Shown: positions 1 through 8,331 of the stretch, piece by piece
How positions within the stretch are numbered: position 1 is the first letter of the stretch
Layout of the letters: every line of letters starts with the position of its first letter
NCBI GenBank assembly: GCA_964344785.1
Contig: CAYFOR010000005.1
Span: 1 to 54,169, forward strand
Source: Thiopontia sp964344785
Lineage (GTDB): Bacteria; Pseudomonadota; Gammaproteobacteria; GCF-002020875
DNA: 54,169 nucleotides
Reading direction: 5' to 3'
The notes under the pieces: generated by a model
Databases searched by the model: none
Told to the model about the DNA's origin: nothing
What the model saw: only the letters and a program-made list of their open reading frames with translations
Program-made: the position numbers and the translations under genes

Positions 1-246
1 AATATGTGCGAGTCAGCCGTTGAAATGACCGTTTGGTGAATAAGGCGGGATTAAAGTACACCAATAGCACTGACTGAGACATGGGCAGGAGCAACCATTT
101 ACTTCAACTCAACAGCACATGACTGTCCATAATAAAACCCAATTGATTCATTCAATTTCTATATTTTCAAAGAAGAACCAAACTCAGAAACATTGAGCAG
201 GATCATTCGTCAACAGCAGACGATTTCCTATAATCGCATCTTGCTT
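1..246. other. Leading non-coding stretch upstream of norE1
   Basis: No convincing gene lies here. The frame of the next gene can be extended upstream to a TTG at 193, but that leader is polar and lacks a ribosome-binding site. The region is AT-rich between about 125 and 190 and probably holds the promoter of the first nor operon, although no clean -35/-10 pair is evident. A TTGA-N5-TCAA palindrome at 143-155 has the wrong spacing for an FNR site. Confidence 0.4.
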
Positions 247-837
247 ATGAACAGACATCCAACATCAGGCTCAACAGCAGAAACATCACACCTCCCGGGC
301 AGTCGCGGCATGTGGGCCGGAATTCTTGCAGAAATGACCGAGTTCGGTCTGCTATTCGGCGTCTACATTGTGGCCCGCTACTACAACCCGGAAGCTTTTC
401 ATCTCGGCCCCGAACAGGTCAATACCCTGGCTGGAACAGCCAATACAGTAATGATGATCTCTGGAAGCTATTTTGTCGTCAAATCGGTACAGGCTGTACA
501 GGCAAACAACCAATCTGCTGCACTGGGTTGGCTATGGTCTGTTTTTGCCACCATTATCGGCTATGGAATCATCAAGACATTGGAGCTGAGCTGGAATATC
601 GATCACAACATTAATGGACGCAGTGGAATCTATTTCACTGTCTATTACTACCTGACCCTTACCCATATGGTTCATGTCTTCTGGGCTGGCATTGGGCTTC
701 TATGGATATTGTTTCGCACCTACCACGGTGCCTACAACAGTCGGTCGATGGAGGGATTGGAATCCTTCGCCTCTTACTGGCATGCAACCGATCTGGTCTG
801 GCTGATTATTTTTCCACTACTCTATCTACTACGATGA
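247..837 (+). CDS. norE: NorE-like protein, first copy (cytochrome c oxidase subunit III family)
   Basis: This 196-residue integral membrane protein belongs to the haem-copper oxidase subunit III superfamily and matches NorE, an accessory protein thought to help assemble or stabilise cytochrome c-dependent NO reductase. About five hydrophobic helices are visible. The C-terminal SYWHATDLVW segment resembles the SYWHxVDxVW signature of subunit III. I chose ATG 247; a TTG at 193 would add 18 polar residues. The stop overlaps the ATG of the following norF-like gene (ATGA), so the two are probably translationally coupled. A second, diverged norE lies at 3111, on the other side of norCB. Function is inferred from family and context; the start is less certain than the identity. 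Confidence 0.85.
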   Translation: MNRHPTSGSTAETSHLPGSRGMWAGILAEMTEFGLLFGVYIVARYYNPEAFHLGPEQVNTLAGTANTVMMISGSYFVVKSVQAVQANNQSAALGWLWSVFATIIGYGIIKTLELSWNIDHNINGRSGIYFTVYYYLTLTHMVHVFWAGIGLLWILFRTYHGAYNSRSMEGLESFASYWHATDLVWLIIFPLLYLLR

Positions 838-1112
838 AAATGAAAATAAATCGGGCCCACTACAAGATGGAGCTGCTTTGGGCACTATTGATAGTGCTGA
901 CTCTGGGGAGCCGCTGGTTAATAGAAAGCTCCGACACCAATATTGTGACTGCCCTGATCATCTGTGTACTCATTACCTTCAAAGGACAGATCGTGATTGA
1001 TTATTTCATCGGGCTGAAAAGGGGTAACCGGCCACTTCGATACCTTATGCGACTCTATTTCTATCTCATTCCGCTACTTGTATTTATGGTTTATCTGCTC
1101 GGTCAACAATAG
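834..1112 (+). CDS. norF: NorF-like small membrane protein, first copy
   Basis: This 92-residue protein has about three hydrophobic helices (roughly residues 10-26, 35-55 and 70-90). It resembles the cytochrome c oxidase subunit IV/NorF family, which accompanies NorE in NO reductase loci. The ATG at 834 overlaps the norE stop by four bases, which fixes the start despite a longer open frame upstream. The short motif ITFKGQIVIDYF corresponds to AWIKGQLVISFF in the second NorF-like protein of this window, showing the two are paralogues. NorF is not catalytic; a role in Nor maturation or activity is the family-level inference. Confidence 0.75.
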   Translation: MKMKINRAHYKMELLWALLIVLTLGSRWLIESSDTNIVTALIICVLITFKGQIVIDYFIGLKRGNRPLRYLMRLYFYLIPLLVFMVYLLGQQ

Positions 1113-1127
1113 AAACACGTGTAATCT

Positions 1128-1141
1128 TTGATCTAAGTCAT
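1128..1141 (+). promoter_or_regulatory. Candidate FNR/DNR-family box upstream of norC
   Basis: The sequence TTGAT-CTAA-GTCAT matches the FNR/ANR/DNR consensus TTGAT-N4-GTCAA (or ATCAA) with one mismatch in the right half. It lies 73 bp before the norC ATG and just after the norF stop, a typical place for an activator of an internal norCB promoter under low oxygen or NO. Confidence 0.5.
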
Positions 1142-1213
1142 GGCATATGAAACGGGGCTCAAAGAGAATCTACGCTCCATTCGCGCTACAAACCAGTAAA
1201 GGGGGCTCTAACG

Positions 1214-1648
1214 ATGGACGAAATGTTCACCAAATCGATGGCCAGGAATATCTTCTATGGAGGAAGCCTGTTCTTCTTCCTGCTGTTTCTGACCTTAACT
1301 TTCGACACCATGGGCGTAGTTCCCACACGGGATAACCATGAAAACCTAACACCTACCGTTATAGCAGGTAAGGCACTGTGGGAAGAAAATAACTGTATCG
1401 GCTGTCATACCCTGTTAGGTGAAGGGGCCTACTTTGCACCTGAACTGGGTAATGTCTATGTCCGTTACGGAAACAGTACAGAAGCAATCAAGGCTTTCAT
1501 CAAGAGTCGCCCCAAAGAGGGCATTCCTGGTCGCCGGAGCATGCCTCAATTCAACTTCACTGAGGAAGAGCTGGAACAGATCGCCCAATTCCTGAAGTAT
1601 GTCTCAGAGATCAACACGGCTAATTGGCCACCCAACAAGATGGGTTAA
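1214..1648 (+). CDS. norC: Nitric oxide reductase subunit C (cytochrome c)
   Basis: This is the membrane-anchored c-type cytochrome subunit of cNOR, which passes electrons from soluble cytochromes to NorB. The 144-residue protein has one N-terminal transmembrane anchor (about residues 13-30), a single haem-binding CIGCH at 61-65 and a likely axial Met at 110 in the RRSMPQF segment. Length and layout match NorC. The start is supported by a GGGG run upstream. norB begins 12 bp downstream, so the two form one operon. A candidate FNR/DNR box lies upstream at 1128-1141. Confidence 0.96.
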   Translation: MDEMFTKSMARNIFYGGSLFFFLLFLTLTFDTMGVVPTRDNHENLTPTVIAGKALWEENNCIGCHTLLGEGAYFAPELGNVYVRYGNSTEAIKAFIKSRPKEGIPGRRSMPQFNFTEEELEQIAQFLKYVSEINTANWPPNKMG

Positions 1649-1660
1649 GGAGAGAGCAAT

Positions 1661-3034
1661 ATGGAATATCAATCACAAGCTGTTTCAAAATATTACTTTA
1701 TTGCAGCCATTGGCCTCTTTGTCGGACAGATACTGTTCGGCTTGATCATTGGTCTGCAGTATGTCGTGGGTGACTTCCTGTTTCCCGAGATTCCGTTCAA
1801 TGTAGCCAGAATGGTACATACCAATCTGCTGATTGTCTGGCTGCTGTTCGGCTTTATGGGGGCAGCCTACTACCTGATACCGGAAGAGGCGGAGCGTGAG
1901 CTCTACAGCCCGGGGCTGGCAATCCTGATGTTCTGGATTTTTCTGGTAGCAGGCGCGCTGACCATTCTGGGTTACCTGCTTGTACCTTATTCGACACTGG
2001 CAGAGATCACCATGAATGATCTGTTTCCAACCATGGGACGTGAATTCCTGGAACAACCGACCATTACCAAGATAGGCATCGTGATTGTTGCGCTGGCATT
2101 CCTCTTCAATGTCGGTATGACAGTACTCCAGGGGCGTAAAACTGTAATCAATCTGGTGATGATGATCGGCCTGGTTGGCCTTGCCGTCTTTTTCCTCTTC
2201 GCCTTCTATAATCCTGCTAACCTGGTTCAGGACAAATTCTGGTGGTGGTGGACCGTTCACCTCTGGGTAGAGGGAGTGTGGGAGCTGATTCTCGGATCCA
2301 TTCTCGCCTTTGTCCTGATCAAAACCACGGGTGTAGATCGTGAAGTGATTGAAAAGTGGCTCTATATCATCATTGCAATGACTCTGATCACCGGCATTGT
2401 GGGTACCGGTCACCACTATTACTGGATTGGCACACCGGAGTATTGGCAATGGTGGGGCTCGATCTTCTCTGCAATGGAGCCGATCCCTTTCTTCATGATG
2501 ACGGTATTTGCCTTCACCATGGTCAACAAGCGCAAGCGTGAACACCCCAACAAGGCTGCTGTACTGTGGGCATTGGGTACCGGTGTGATGGCATTCCTGG
2601 GTGCGGGTGTCTGGGGCTTTCTCCATACACTGGCCCCGGTCAACTACTTTACACATGGTACACAGATTACTGCCGCCCACGGGCATATGGCCTTCTATGG
2701 AGCCTATGTGATGGTAGTACTGTCGATCATCTCCTATGCCATGCCGATCATGCGGGGGCGTGCAGCCAATTCCAACAAGGCCCAGGTAATGGAAATGTGG
2801 TCGTTCTGGCTGATGACTATCTCTATCGTATTCATCACCCTTTTCCTGACTGCTGCCGGTATCCTGCAAACGTGGCTACAGCGCATTTCAGATACACCAA
2901 TGACCTTTATGGCAACCCAGGATCAAGTCGAGATCTTCTACTGGCTACGTGAGATTTCCGGTGTGATCTTCCTGATTGGTCTGGTGATCTACATTATGAG
3001 CTTCTTTACACAAAGTGATGAAGCGAGTGCATAG
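1661..3034 (+). CDS. norB: Nitric oxide reductase subunit B (cNOR catalytic subunit)
   Basis: NorB reduces two NO to N2O at a haem b3/non-haem FeB site in the cytoplasmic membrane. The 457-residue protein has about twelve helices and the expected ligands: His53 and His342 for haem b, His340 for haem b3, and His200, His251 and His252 with Glu204 around FeB (motif VHLWVEGVWE). It lacks the long N-terminal quinol-oxidising extension of qNOR, which agrees with a separate norC just upstream. The ribosome-binding site AAGGAGAG lies before the ATG. A strong intrinsic terminator follows at 3068-3094. Confidence 0.97.
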   Translation: MEYQSQAVSKYYFIAAIGLFVGQILFGLIIGLQYVVGDFLFPEIPFNVARMVHTNLLIVWLLFGFMGAAYYLIPEEAERELYSPGLAILMFWIFLVAGALTILGYLLVPYSTLAEITMNDLFPTMGREFLEQPTITKIGIVIVALAFLFNVGMTVLQGRKTVINLVMMIGLVGLAVFFLFAFYNPANLVQDKFWWWWTVHLWVEGVWELILGSILAFVLIKTTGVDREVIEKWLYIIIAMTLITGIVGTGHHYYWIGTPEYWQWWGSIFSAMEPIPFFMMTVFAFTMVNKRKREHPNKAAVLWALGTGVMAFLGAGVWGFLHTLAPVNYFTHGTQITAAHGHMAFYGAYVMVVLSIISYAMPIMRGRAANSNKAQVMEMWSFWLMTISIVFITLFLTAAGILQTWLQRISDTPMTFMATQDQVEIFYWLREISGVIFLIGLVIYIMSFFTQSDEASA

Positions 3035-3067
3035 CTAGTATTACCGAAAGGATATAGCCATCATCGA

Positions 3068-3094
3068 CCCCCACCGTTTTCGGTGGGGGTTTTT
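3068..3094 (+). terminator. Intrinsic terminator between norB and norE2
   Basis: A perfect 9-bp stem (CCCCCACCG / CGGTGGGGG) with a TTTT loop is followed by five T residues. It separates norCB from the norE2F2QD genes, so these may be expressed at a lower level or from their own promoter. Confidence 0.9.
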
Positions 3095-3110
3095 CTTGGG
3101 CTACAAAACC

Positions 3111-3677
3111 ATGAATGAAGTGATTCAGAAAAAACTACCTGGTGACTTTGCAATCTGGATATTTATCTATGCAGAGCTATTGGTCTTTGGAGTCTTTTTC
3201 ATCTCCTATGCGGTTGCCCGCAGCCACAACATCGAACTGTTCAATGAGTCGCAGCTTCTGCTGGATCGAACGGCAGGCATGGTCAATACCGTTGTACTGA
3301 TTACCAGTAGCTGGTTCGTCATCAATGCGGTACACGCCACCAGAGCAGATAACACCTCACACAGTGCACGTTGGCTAGGTGGAGCACTGCTGATGGGCGC
3401 AGCCTTTTTGGCGATCAAAATCTATGAATTCGCCATCAAGATTGATGAAGGTATCTCACTGAGTACCAACACGTTCTATATGTTTTATCTATCTCTCACC
3501 TACTTCCACTTTCTACATGTCATACTCGGTATGGTGATTTTGACTGCCGTACTCATCAATGTACTCAAGGTGTGCTACAGTAGCCAGGAGCACACCGGAA
3601 TAGAGACCGGTGCCTCCTACTGGCATATGGTGGACTTGGTCTGGATCATTCTTTTTCCACTGGTCTATCTGATTTGA
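3111..3677 (+). CDS. norE: NorE-like protein, second copy
   Basis: This 188-residue, five-helix membrane protein of the subunit III/NorE family carries the C-terminal GASYWHMVDLVWIILFPLVY signature. It is clearly homologous to the product at 247 but strongly diverged, so it is not a recent duplicate. I use ATG 3111. A TTG at 3096 in the same frame overlaps the T-tract of the terminator just upstream and is unlikely. The ribosome-binding site is weak. The stop is 2 bp from the ATG of the second norF-like gene, and norQ and norD follow, so it probably serves the same NO reductase. Confidence 0.85.
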   Translation: MNEVIQKKLPGDFAIWIFIYAELLVFGVFFISYAVARSHNIELFNESQLLLDRTAGMVNTVVLITSSWFVINAVHATRADNTSHSARWLGGALLMGAAFLAIKIYEFAIKIDEGISLSTNTFYMFYLSLTYFHFLHVILGMVILTAVLINVLKVCYSSQEHTGIETGASYWHMVDLVWIILFPLVYLI

Positions 3678-3679
3678 TC

Positions 3680-3943
3680 ATGACAACAATCCATAATCAC
3701 CGCATGGCAACCATCGTCTGGATCAGCTTGATCATGCTGACCCTTTTGGGTTATTGGATCGGATCACTCAAAGATAACCACTTGCTATCCCTTGCACTAC
3801 TGCTGGGTGCTGCATGGATCAAAGGCCAACTGGTAATCAGTTTTTTCATGGAGATGCATCAGGCAACCACCCGATGGAGATGGGTACCGACACTATGGCT
3901 GACCATGGTTATTACCACGCTTGCCCTAGTTTATATCTACTGA
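3680..3943 (+). CDS. norF: NorF-like small membrane protein, second copy
   Basis: This 87-residue protein has about three hydrophobic segments and shares the WIKGQLVISFF motif with the first NorF-like protein of the window. I chose ATG 3680, just after the norE2 stop; a TTG at 3674 overlapping that stop is the alternative. norQ starts 10 bp downstream. By family it is an accessory factor of cNOR rather than a catalytic subunit. Confidence 0.72.
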   Translation: MTTIHNHRMATIVWISLIMLTLLGYWIGSLKDNHLLSLALLLGAAWIKGQLVISFFMEMHQATTRWRWVPTLWLTMVITTLALVYIY

Positions 3944-3953
3944 GAGATACATT

Positions 3954-4739
3954 ATGGAATCAACACTTCCCTATTACCAACCACAGGCCAATGAAGTTGA
4001 GTTGTTTGAATATGCCTTCAACAATCAGCTTCCGGTACTGATCAAGGGACCGACCGGTTGCGGGAAGACTCGCTTCATCACCCATATGGCCGCCAAACTG
4101 AGCATTCCACTCAATACTGTGGCCTGCCACGATGATCTGACTGCAGCAGACCTGGTGGGACGACACTTGATCGGAGAGGGCGCCACCTACTGGAATGATG
4201 GACCACTGACCCGTTCGGTGCGCAGTGGCGGGATCTGTTATCTGGATGAAGTGATTGAAGCGAGAAAGGATACAACCGTTGTTCTGCATCCTCTCTCCGA
4301 TGACCGCCGCATCCTTCCTCTAGACAGAACCGGAGAGATTCTGGAGGCACCAGACAACTTCATGCTGGTGGTTTCCTATAATCCCGGCTATCAGAACCTG
4401 TTGAAGGGAATGAAACCGAGTACTCGACAGCGATTTATCTCGATCCGTTTTGATTTTCCCTCTGCATCACTGGAAAGAGAGGTCCTGGTCAATGAAAGCG
4501 GCGCCTCTGAAGATACCGCAACACGGCTGGTTTCGTTGGGACAGGCACTGCGAAACCTCAAGGATCATGATCTGGAAGAGGCGGCCTCAACCCGTCTGCT
4601 GATCTATGCAGCACGTCTGATACGTAGCGGCTTTGATCCGGTGGAAGCGTGCCGTTGCTCACTGGTCGAACCGCTCACGGATGACCTTGAAACCGCAGAT
4701 GCATTAATGGAAATCGCCCGCGCTACCTTTGGAAAATAG
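3954..4739 (+). CDS. norQ: NorQ, MoxR-type AAA+ ATPase for NO reductase maturation
   Basis: This 261-residue AAA+ protein of the NorQ/CbbQ group has Walker A GPTGCGKT at 32-39 and Walker B ICYLDE at 94-99. NorQ works with NorD to install or activate the non-haem iron of NorB; CbbQ does the analogous job for RuBisCO. The neighbouring nor genes decide in favour of NorQ, although this organism is autotrophic and may also carry CbbQ elsewhere. norD begins 2 bp after the stop, so the pair is tightly coupled. Confidence 0.93.
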   Translation: MESTLPYYQPQANEVELFEYAFNNQLPVLIKGPTGCGKTRFITHMAAKLSIPLNTVACHDDLTAADLVGRHLIGEGATYWNDGPLTRSVRSGGICYLDEVIEARKDTTVVLHPLSDDRRILPLDRTGEILEAPDNFMLVVSYNPGYQNLLKGMKPSTRQRFISIRFDFPSASLEREVLVNESGASEDTATRLVSLGQALRNLKDHDLEEAASTRLLIYAARLIRSGFDPVEACRCSLVEPLTDDLETADALMEIARATFGK

Positions 4740-4741
4740 CG

Positions 4742-6589
4742 ATGGAAGAGCAGGTCGGTACATTCTGGCACCGCTGGATTACGCATGCCGCCAATCACCG
4801 CAACACCGCTGCGGCCGTATCACTTGACCAGTACAGTAAACAGCTGGGAATCATCTTTCGTGCATTGGGTGGAGACGGTGGCCTCAAAATTGAGGCCAGT
4901 TATGCCACGAATCACTTTGGACACCGCTCTCTGCTGCAACGGATAGCCGGTTCTGACAAGCGGGTACATAGCAGCTGGAGAGATGAACGTGCACTACTGC
5001 TCCCTCCAGTAATCGACCTTTTTCCTGACCAATCACTCAATCGTGATCTCTATCTGTGGCTTGCAATGCTGGCATCCACCCCTATCGACCAGACTACAAC
5101 TCACTGGATTGAGCAGAATCGTCAAAATACGATCACCACCTTGAAGCAATTTCCTGGACTACAGGAGCGCTATCAACGCCTTGCTGAGGCGGTTGTCGCA
5201 CTACGGCCACCACTGAAAAAGCTGGAACCAGATCAGAAACGGGTCGAAGAGGTGATTCGTGAAATCCTGCTCCACCCCCAATCCGCACAACGATTTGACA
5301 AACACTTGGTCGAACCCGCCACCCCAATCCCACTCTGGCTGGTTCCATCACCTCAACCACTTTCCACCACTACCGAGCTAGAAAGCACACAACAACAGGA
5401 GACTAAAGAGTCAGAAGGCTCAAATCATCAAGGCTCTAACAAACGCTACAGAGCCGAACGTACAGAGAACCCGGATGGCAAGAGTGGTTTGTTGGCACTG
5501 CGAATGGAAACCATCTTCAGCCTTGCCGAGTATGTAAAGGTGGACCGCACAACGGATGATGAAGAGGATAAGGATGCGGAGTCGAGGGCTGAAGATCTCG
5601 ACCACCTGAGCATTACACAGGATGCCCAGACCTCGGGCTCAAAACTCAAGTTCGATCTGGACCTGCCGGCAGCAGAATATGATGACACACCATTGAATGA
5701 CGGAATCCTCTACCCGGAATGGAACTACAAGACGATGGAGATGGCGGATAACCACTGTCGTGTTATTCCACTGATCTCTTCAACAGCTCCCCCTTGCAAG
5801 CTGCCGGAAAAGCTGCGACTCTCCTCGAAAAAGGTGAAAAGACAGTTCGAGGCACTGATACCCACCCGTACCTGGTTTCGAGGAGAAATGGATGGTGCCG
5901 AAGTCGATCTGGAGGCCTATATCGACTTCATCGCCCACAGCAAGGAGCACCCATCCAATAGCGAAGCCGCGCTCTACCGGGACTTCCGTAATGCCCACCG
6001 GGACTTTGCCACACTGCTGTTGGCCGACCTCTCCCTCTCTACCGACAGCTGGATCAACAATCATGCCCGGGTGGTTGATGTGATACGTGAGAGTCTTCAC
6101 CTGTTTTCAGATGCATTAACCCACACAGGAGACCAGTTTGCTCTCTATGGCTTTTCCTCTCTTAAACGGGAGAAAGTCCGCTTTCATCAGCTTAAGACCT
6201 TTGAAGAGAAGTTCAATGATCGGGTTAGAGGACGTATTGAAATGATAAAACCCGGTTACTACACCCGAATGGGTGCCGCCATTCGACATGCCACCGCACT
6301 GCTCTCCAGACAACTGGCCAATCATCGAATCTTGTTATTGCTTACCGACGGCAAACCCAATGATCTGGACAAATACGAAGGACGATATGGCATTGAAGAT
6401 ACCCGCAAGGCCATCTTTGAGGCAAAACAGGCAGGGCTTCATCCATTCTGCGTTACCATTGATGAGGAGGGAAGCAGCTACCTCCCCCACATCTTTGGAC
6501 CCAATGGATATATTGTGATTCGCAAACCTGAACAACTCCCGTTGAGACTGCCTCGATTGTACAGCCAGCTTACCCATGCCCCCATATGA
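4742..6589 (+). CDS. norD: NorD, VWA-domain partner of NorQ
   Basis: This 615-residue protein has a C-terminal von Willebrand A domain whose MIDAS motif D429-L-S431-L-S433 is followed by LLLLTDGKPND. The middle (about residues 210-310) is hydrophilic and acidic and probably unstructured. This layout is typical of NorD/CbbO-type adaptors that bind the NorQ hexamer and present the metal-centre substrate. It is the last gene of the nor locus; no terminator is obvious directly after it. Confidence 0.92.
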   Translation: MEEQVGTFWHRWITHAANHRNTAAAVSLDQYSKQLGIIFRALGGDGGLKIEASYATNHFGHRSLLQRIAGSDKRVHSSWRDERALLLPPVIDLFPDQSLNRDLYLWLAMLASTPIDQTTTHWIEQNRQNTITTLKQFPGLQERYQRLAEAVVALRPPLKKLEPDQKRVEEVIREILLHPQSAQRFDKHLVEPATPIPLWLVPSPQPLSTTTELESTQQQETKESEGSNHQGSNKRYRAERTENPDGKSGLLALRMETIFSLAEYVKVDRTTDDEEDKDAESRAEDLDHLSITQDAQTSGSKLKFDLDLPAAEYDDTPLNDGILYPEWNYKTMEMADNHCRVIPLISSTAPPCKLPEKLRLSSKKVKRQFEALIPTRTWFRGEMDGAEVDLEAYIDFIAHSKEHPSNSEAALYRDFRNAHRDFATLLLADLSLSTDSWINNHARVVDVIRESLHLFSDALTHTGDQFALYGFSSLKREKVRFHQLKTFEEKFNDRVRGRIEMIKPGYYTRMGAAIRHATALLSRQLANHRILLLLTDGKPNDLDKYEGRYGIEDTRKAIFEAKQAGLHPFCVTIDEEGSSYLPHIFGPNGYIVIRKPEQLPLRLPRLYSQLTHAPI

Positions 6590-6896
6590 CAAAGATACCG
6601 TGATTAGCAATCATCACCCCTTGGCAGTGCAGTGATCGATCATATAGAAATATGCAGGCATCAACCGCATAAACATGGATCACAATGTCTTCAACAGGGA
6701 AAGGTACTGTTTGACTGATAATGATTTAACTTGAACTGGAATGCATTCCTGAATCAGAATTTGTCCACTGGCCTGCAAGATCATCCATGACAGATTTTGA
6801 CAGGATTGAATCAGACTTGACCACCGCAGTAGTGGATCAGGATTCAAACAGCAGACTCCGACGAACAACATTCACATTACCGCCAGGGAGAAATGG
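6590..6896. other. Intergenic stretch after norD
   Basis: No gene is supported in these 307 bases; open frames on either strand lack homology-like composition. The only structure noticed is a 12-bp palindrome, GGAATGCATTCC, at 6738-6749. The end of the stretch carries the ribosome-binding site of the next gene. Confidence 0.4.
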
Positions 6897-7130
6897 ATGA
6901 GCATGAGAGAGAAAGGGATTGGTCAAAAAATCGCATACTGGATGTCTATCATCAGTTTTTTTTCTGCTCTGATTCTGACCTATGTACTGCTCACCTATGA
7001 TCAGGATACCGGAGTTGAAGACTCCATTATCGCCAGCATGATCGCTGGAATCATTTTTTTGGGTGGCGTGGGTATCGTACTGTTTGTTATTGGCAGGGCC
7101 AACTTGCCAGATTTGAGAATTCGAGACTAG
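6897..7130 (+). CDS. Small two-helix membrane protein of unknown function
   Basis: This 77-residue protein has two hydrophobic segments (about residues 14-32 and 43-66) separated by an acidic loop with DQDTGVEDS, and a basic C-terminal tail ending in LRIRD. GGGAG six bases before the ATG supports the start. I do not recognise a family. It stands alone between norD and a tRNA gene on the opposite strand, so context gives no functional hint. Confidence 0.6.
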   Translation: MSMREKGIGQKIAYWMSIISFFSALILTYVLLTYDQDTGVEDSIIASMIAGIIFLGGVGIVLFVIGRANLPDLRIRD

Positions 7131-7200
7131 AACTCCGTAGCAGATGATCCCAACTAGACATTGAAGGAAATCATCACGAACTAATCCCGTATAAACCTCT

Positions 7201-7238
7201 AAAGCAAAAGAGGCTACCAGAAAAACCGATAGCCTCTT
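7201..7238 (-). terminator. Intrinsic terminator downstream of tRNA-Gln
   Basis: A 9-bp perfect inverted repeat (AAGAGGCTA / TAGCCTCTT) is followed on the minus strand by a T-rich run (TTGCTTT). It ends the rplM-rpsI-tRNA transcript and may also block read-through from the convergent small gene. Confidence 0.8.
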
Positions 7239-7246
7239 ACGTTATA

Positions 7247-7320
7247 TGGCTCGGGTGCATGGATTCGAACCACGATTAAAGGAGTCAGAGTCCTTTGTCC
7301 TGCCGTTAGACGACACCCGA
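7247..7320 (-). tRNA. tRNA-Gln (anticodon CUG)
   Basis: Read on the minus strand, the 74 bases fold as a full cloverleaf. The acceptor stem is TCGGGTG/CACCCGA, the D stem GTC/GAC, the anticodon stem AAGGA/TCCTT with loop CTCTGAC (anticodon CTG), and the T stem CGTGG/CCATG with loop TTCGAAT. Discriminator G and an encoded CCA follow. The anticodon CUG reads the Gln codon CAG. It lies just downstream of rpsI on the same strand. Confidence 0.96.
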
Positions 7321-7355
7321 ATAGATCCAAATAAACAGGAGCCTGAACTGCGCTG

Positions 7356-7751
7356 TTAACGCTTGGAGTATTGGGTTGCCTTCCTTGCCTTATGCAGACC
7401 GACCTTCTTGCGCTCAACCTTACGAGAGTCTCGGGTTACGAAACCAGCTTCACGCAACGTCCCACGCAATGCCTCATCATACTGCATCAGTGCGCGTGTG
7501 ATTCCATGGCGGATTGCACCAGATTGTCCGGTAATACCACCACCGGCAACATTCACGGTAATATCGAATTTATCGCTCATATCAACTGCCGCCAACGCCT
7601 GATTGACTACCATACGAGAAGTTGGGCGACCAAAGAAGTCATCCAGACTTTTACCATTGATCGTAATGCTACCACTACCGGGACGTAGATAGACTCGTGC
7701 AGTTGAGGTCTTTCTCCGCCCGGTTCCGTAATACTGTTCTGTCATTGCCAT
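7356..7751 (-). CDS. rpsI: 30S ribosomal protein S9
   Basis: This 131-residue protein has the S9 hallmarks: the N-terminal YYGTGRRKTSTARV, the central GGGITGQSGAIRHGI loop, and the conserved C-terminal KKVGLHKARKATQYSKR, whose last residues reach the ribosomal P site. It lies 26 bp after rplM in the usual rplM-rpsI order. The first codons read Met-Ala-Met, so translation could begin two codons later; a GGGAG run upstream does not decide between them. Confidence 0.98.
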   Translation of the reverse strand: MAMTEQYYGTGRRKTSTARVYLRPGSGSITINGKSLDDFFGRPTSRMVVNQALAAVDMSDKFDITVNVAGGGITGQSGAIRHGITRALMQYDEALRGTLREAGFVTRDSRKVERKKVGLHKARKATQYSKR

Positions 7752-7777
7752 TGTTATATCTGCTCCCTCAATTCCGG

Positions 7778-8209
7778 TTAGGCGATCTCAAGTGGTTGCG
7801 GCTGCTGTGCGGTATGAGGATGCTCTGATCCTGCATAGACCTTGAGCTTTGCCATCATGGCCCGGCCCAGTGGACTGCGAGGCAACATCCCCTTGACAGC
7901 CGTCTGAATGATACGCTCCGGGTGAGTCTGGTTCAGCTTGTCAAAATTGATCGACTTGAGATTACCGATGTAACCCGTGTGGCGGTGGTACATCTTGTTC
8001 TGACGCTTGTTACCGGTAACCGCTATTTTCTCGGCGTTCACAACCACAATATAGTCCCCAGTATCGACGTGCGGCGTATATTCCGCCTTATGCTTTCCAC
8101 GCAGGCGGCGCGCAATCTCAGTGGCGAGACGCCCAAGTGTCTTGCCATCTGCGTCAACCAGATACCAGTCACGTTTTACCTCATGAGGCTTGGCACTGAA
8201 GGTTTTCAT
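7778..8209 (-). CDS. rplM: 50S ribosomal protein L13
   Basis: This 143-residue protein starts MKTFSAKPHEVKRDWYLVDA and carries the L13 core with KMYHRHTGYIG, MLPRSPLGRAM and YAGSEHPHTAQQP. Length matches the family (about 142). I use ATG 8209; a TTG three bases upstream is also in frame. It is the first gene of the rplM-rpsI operon. Confidence 0.98.
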   Translation of the reverse strand: MKTFSAKPHEVKRDWYLVDADGKTLGRLATEIARRLRGKHKAEYTPHVDTGDYIVVVNAEKIAVTGNKRQNKMYHRHTGYIGNLKSINFDKLNQTHPERIIQTAVKGMLPRSPLGRAMMAKLKVYAGSEHPHTAQQPQPLEIA

Positions 8210-8331
8210 CAATACTGCTCCGAATTCAATTCATTACTTCAGGTCTCCCATACAACATAGAAGCGGGAGCCCCCGGAAAAGAGCGCAGATTCTACAGAAT
8301 GATCTTTTCTGCTGCAAGCAAAAAAATCACA

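Noticed and set aside
143..155. FNR-like palindrome TTGA-N5-TCAA upstream of norE1
   Set aside because: FNR sites have six bases between TTGA and TCAA; here there are five, so the halves would be on the wrong helix phase.
1685..2869. Long open frame antisense to norB (394 codons)
   Set aside because: Composition is His/Gln/Asp-rich and irregular; it is a shadow of the strongly conserved norB.
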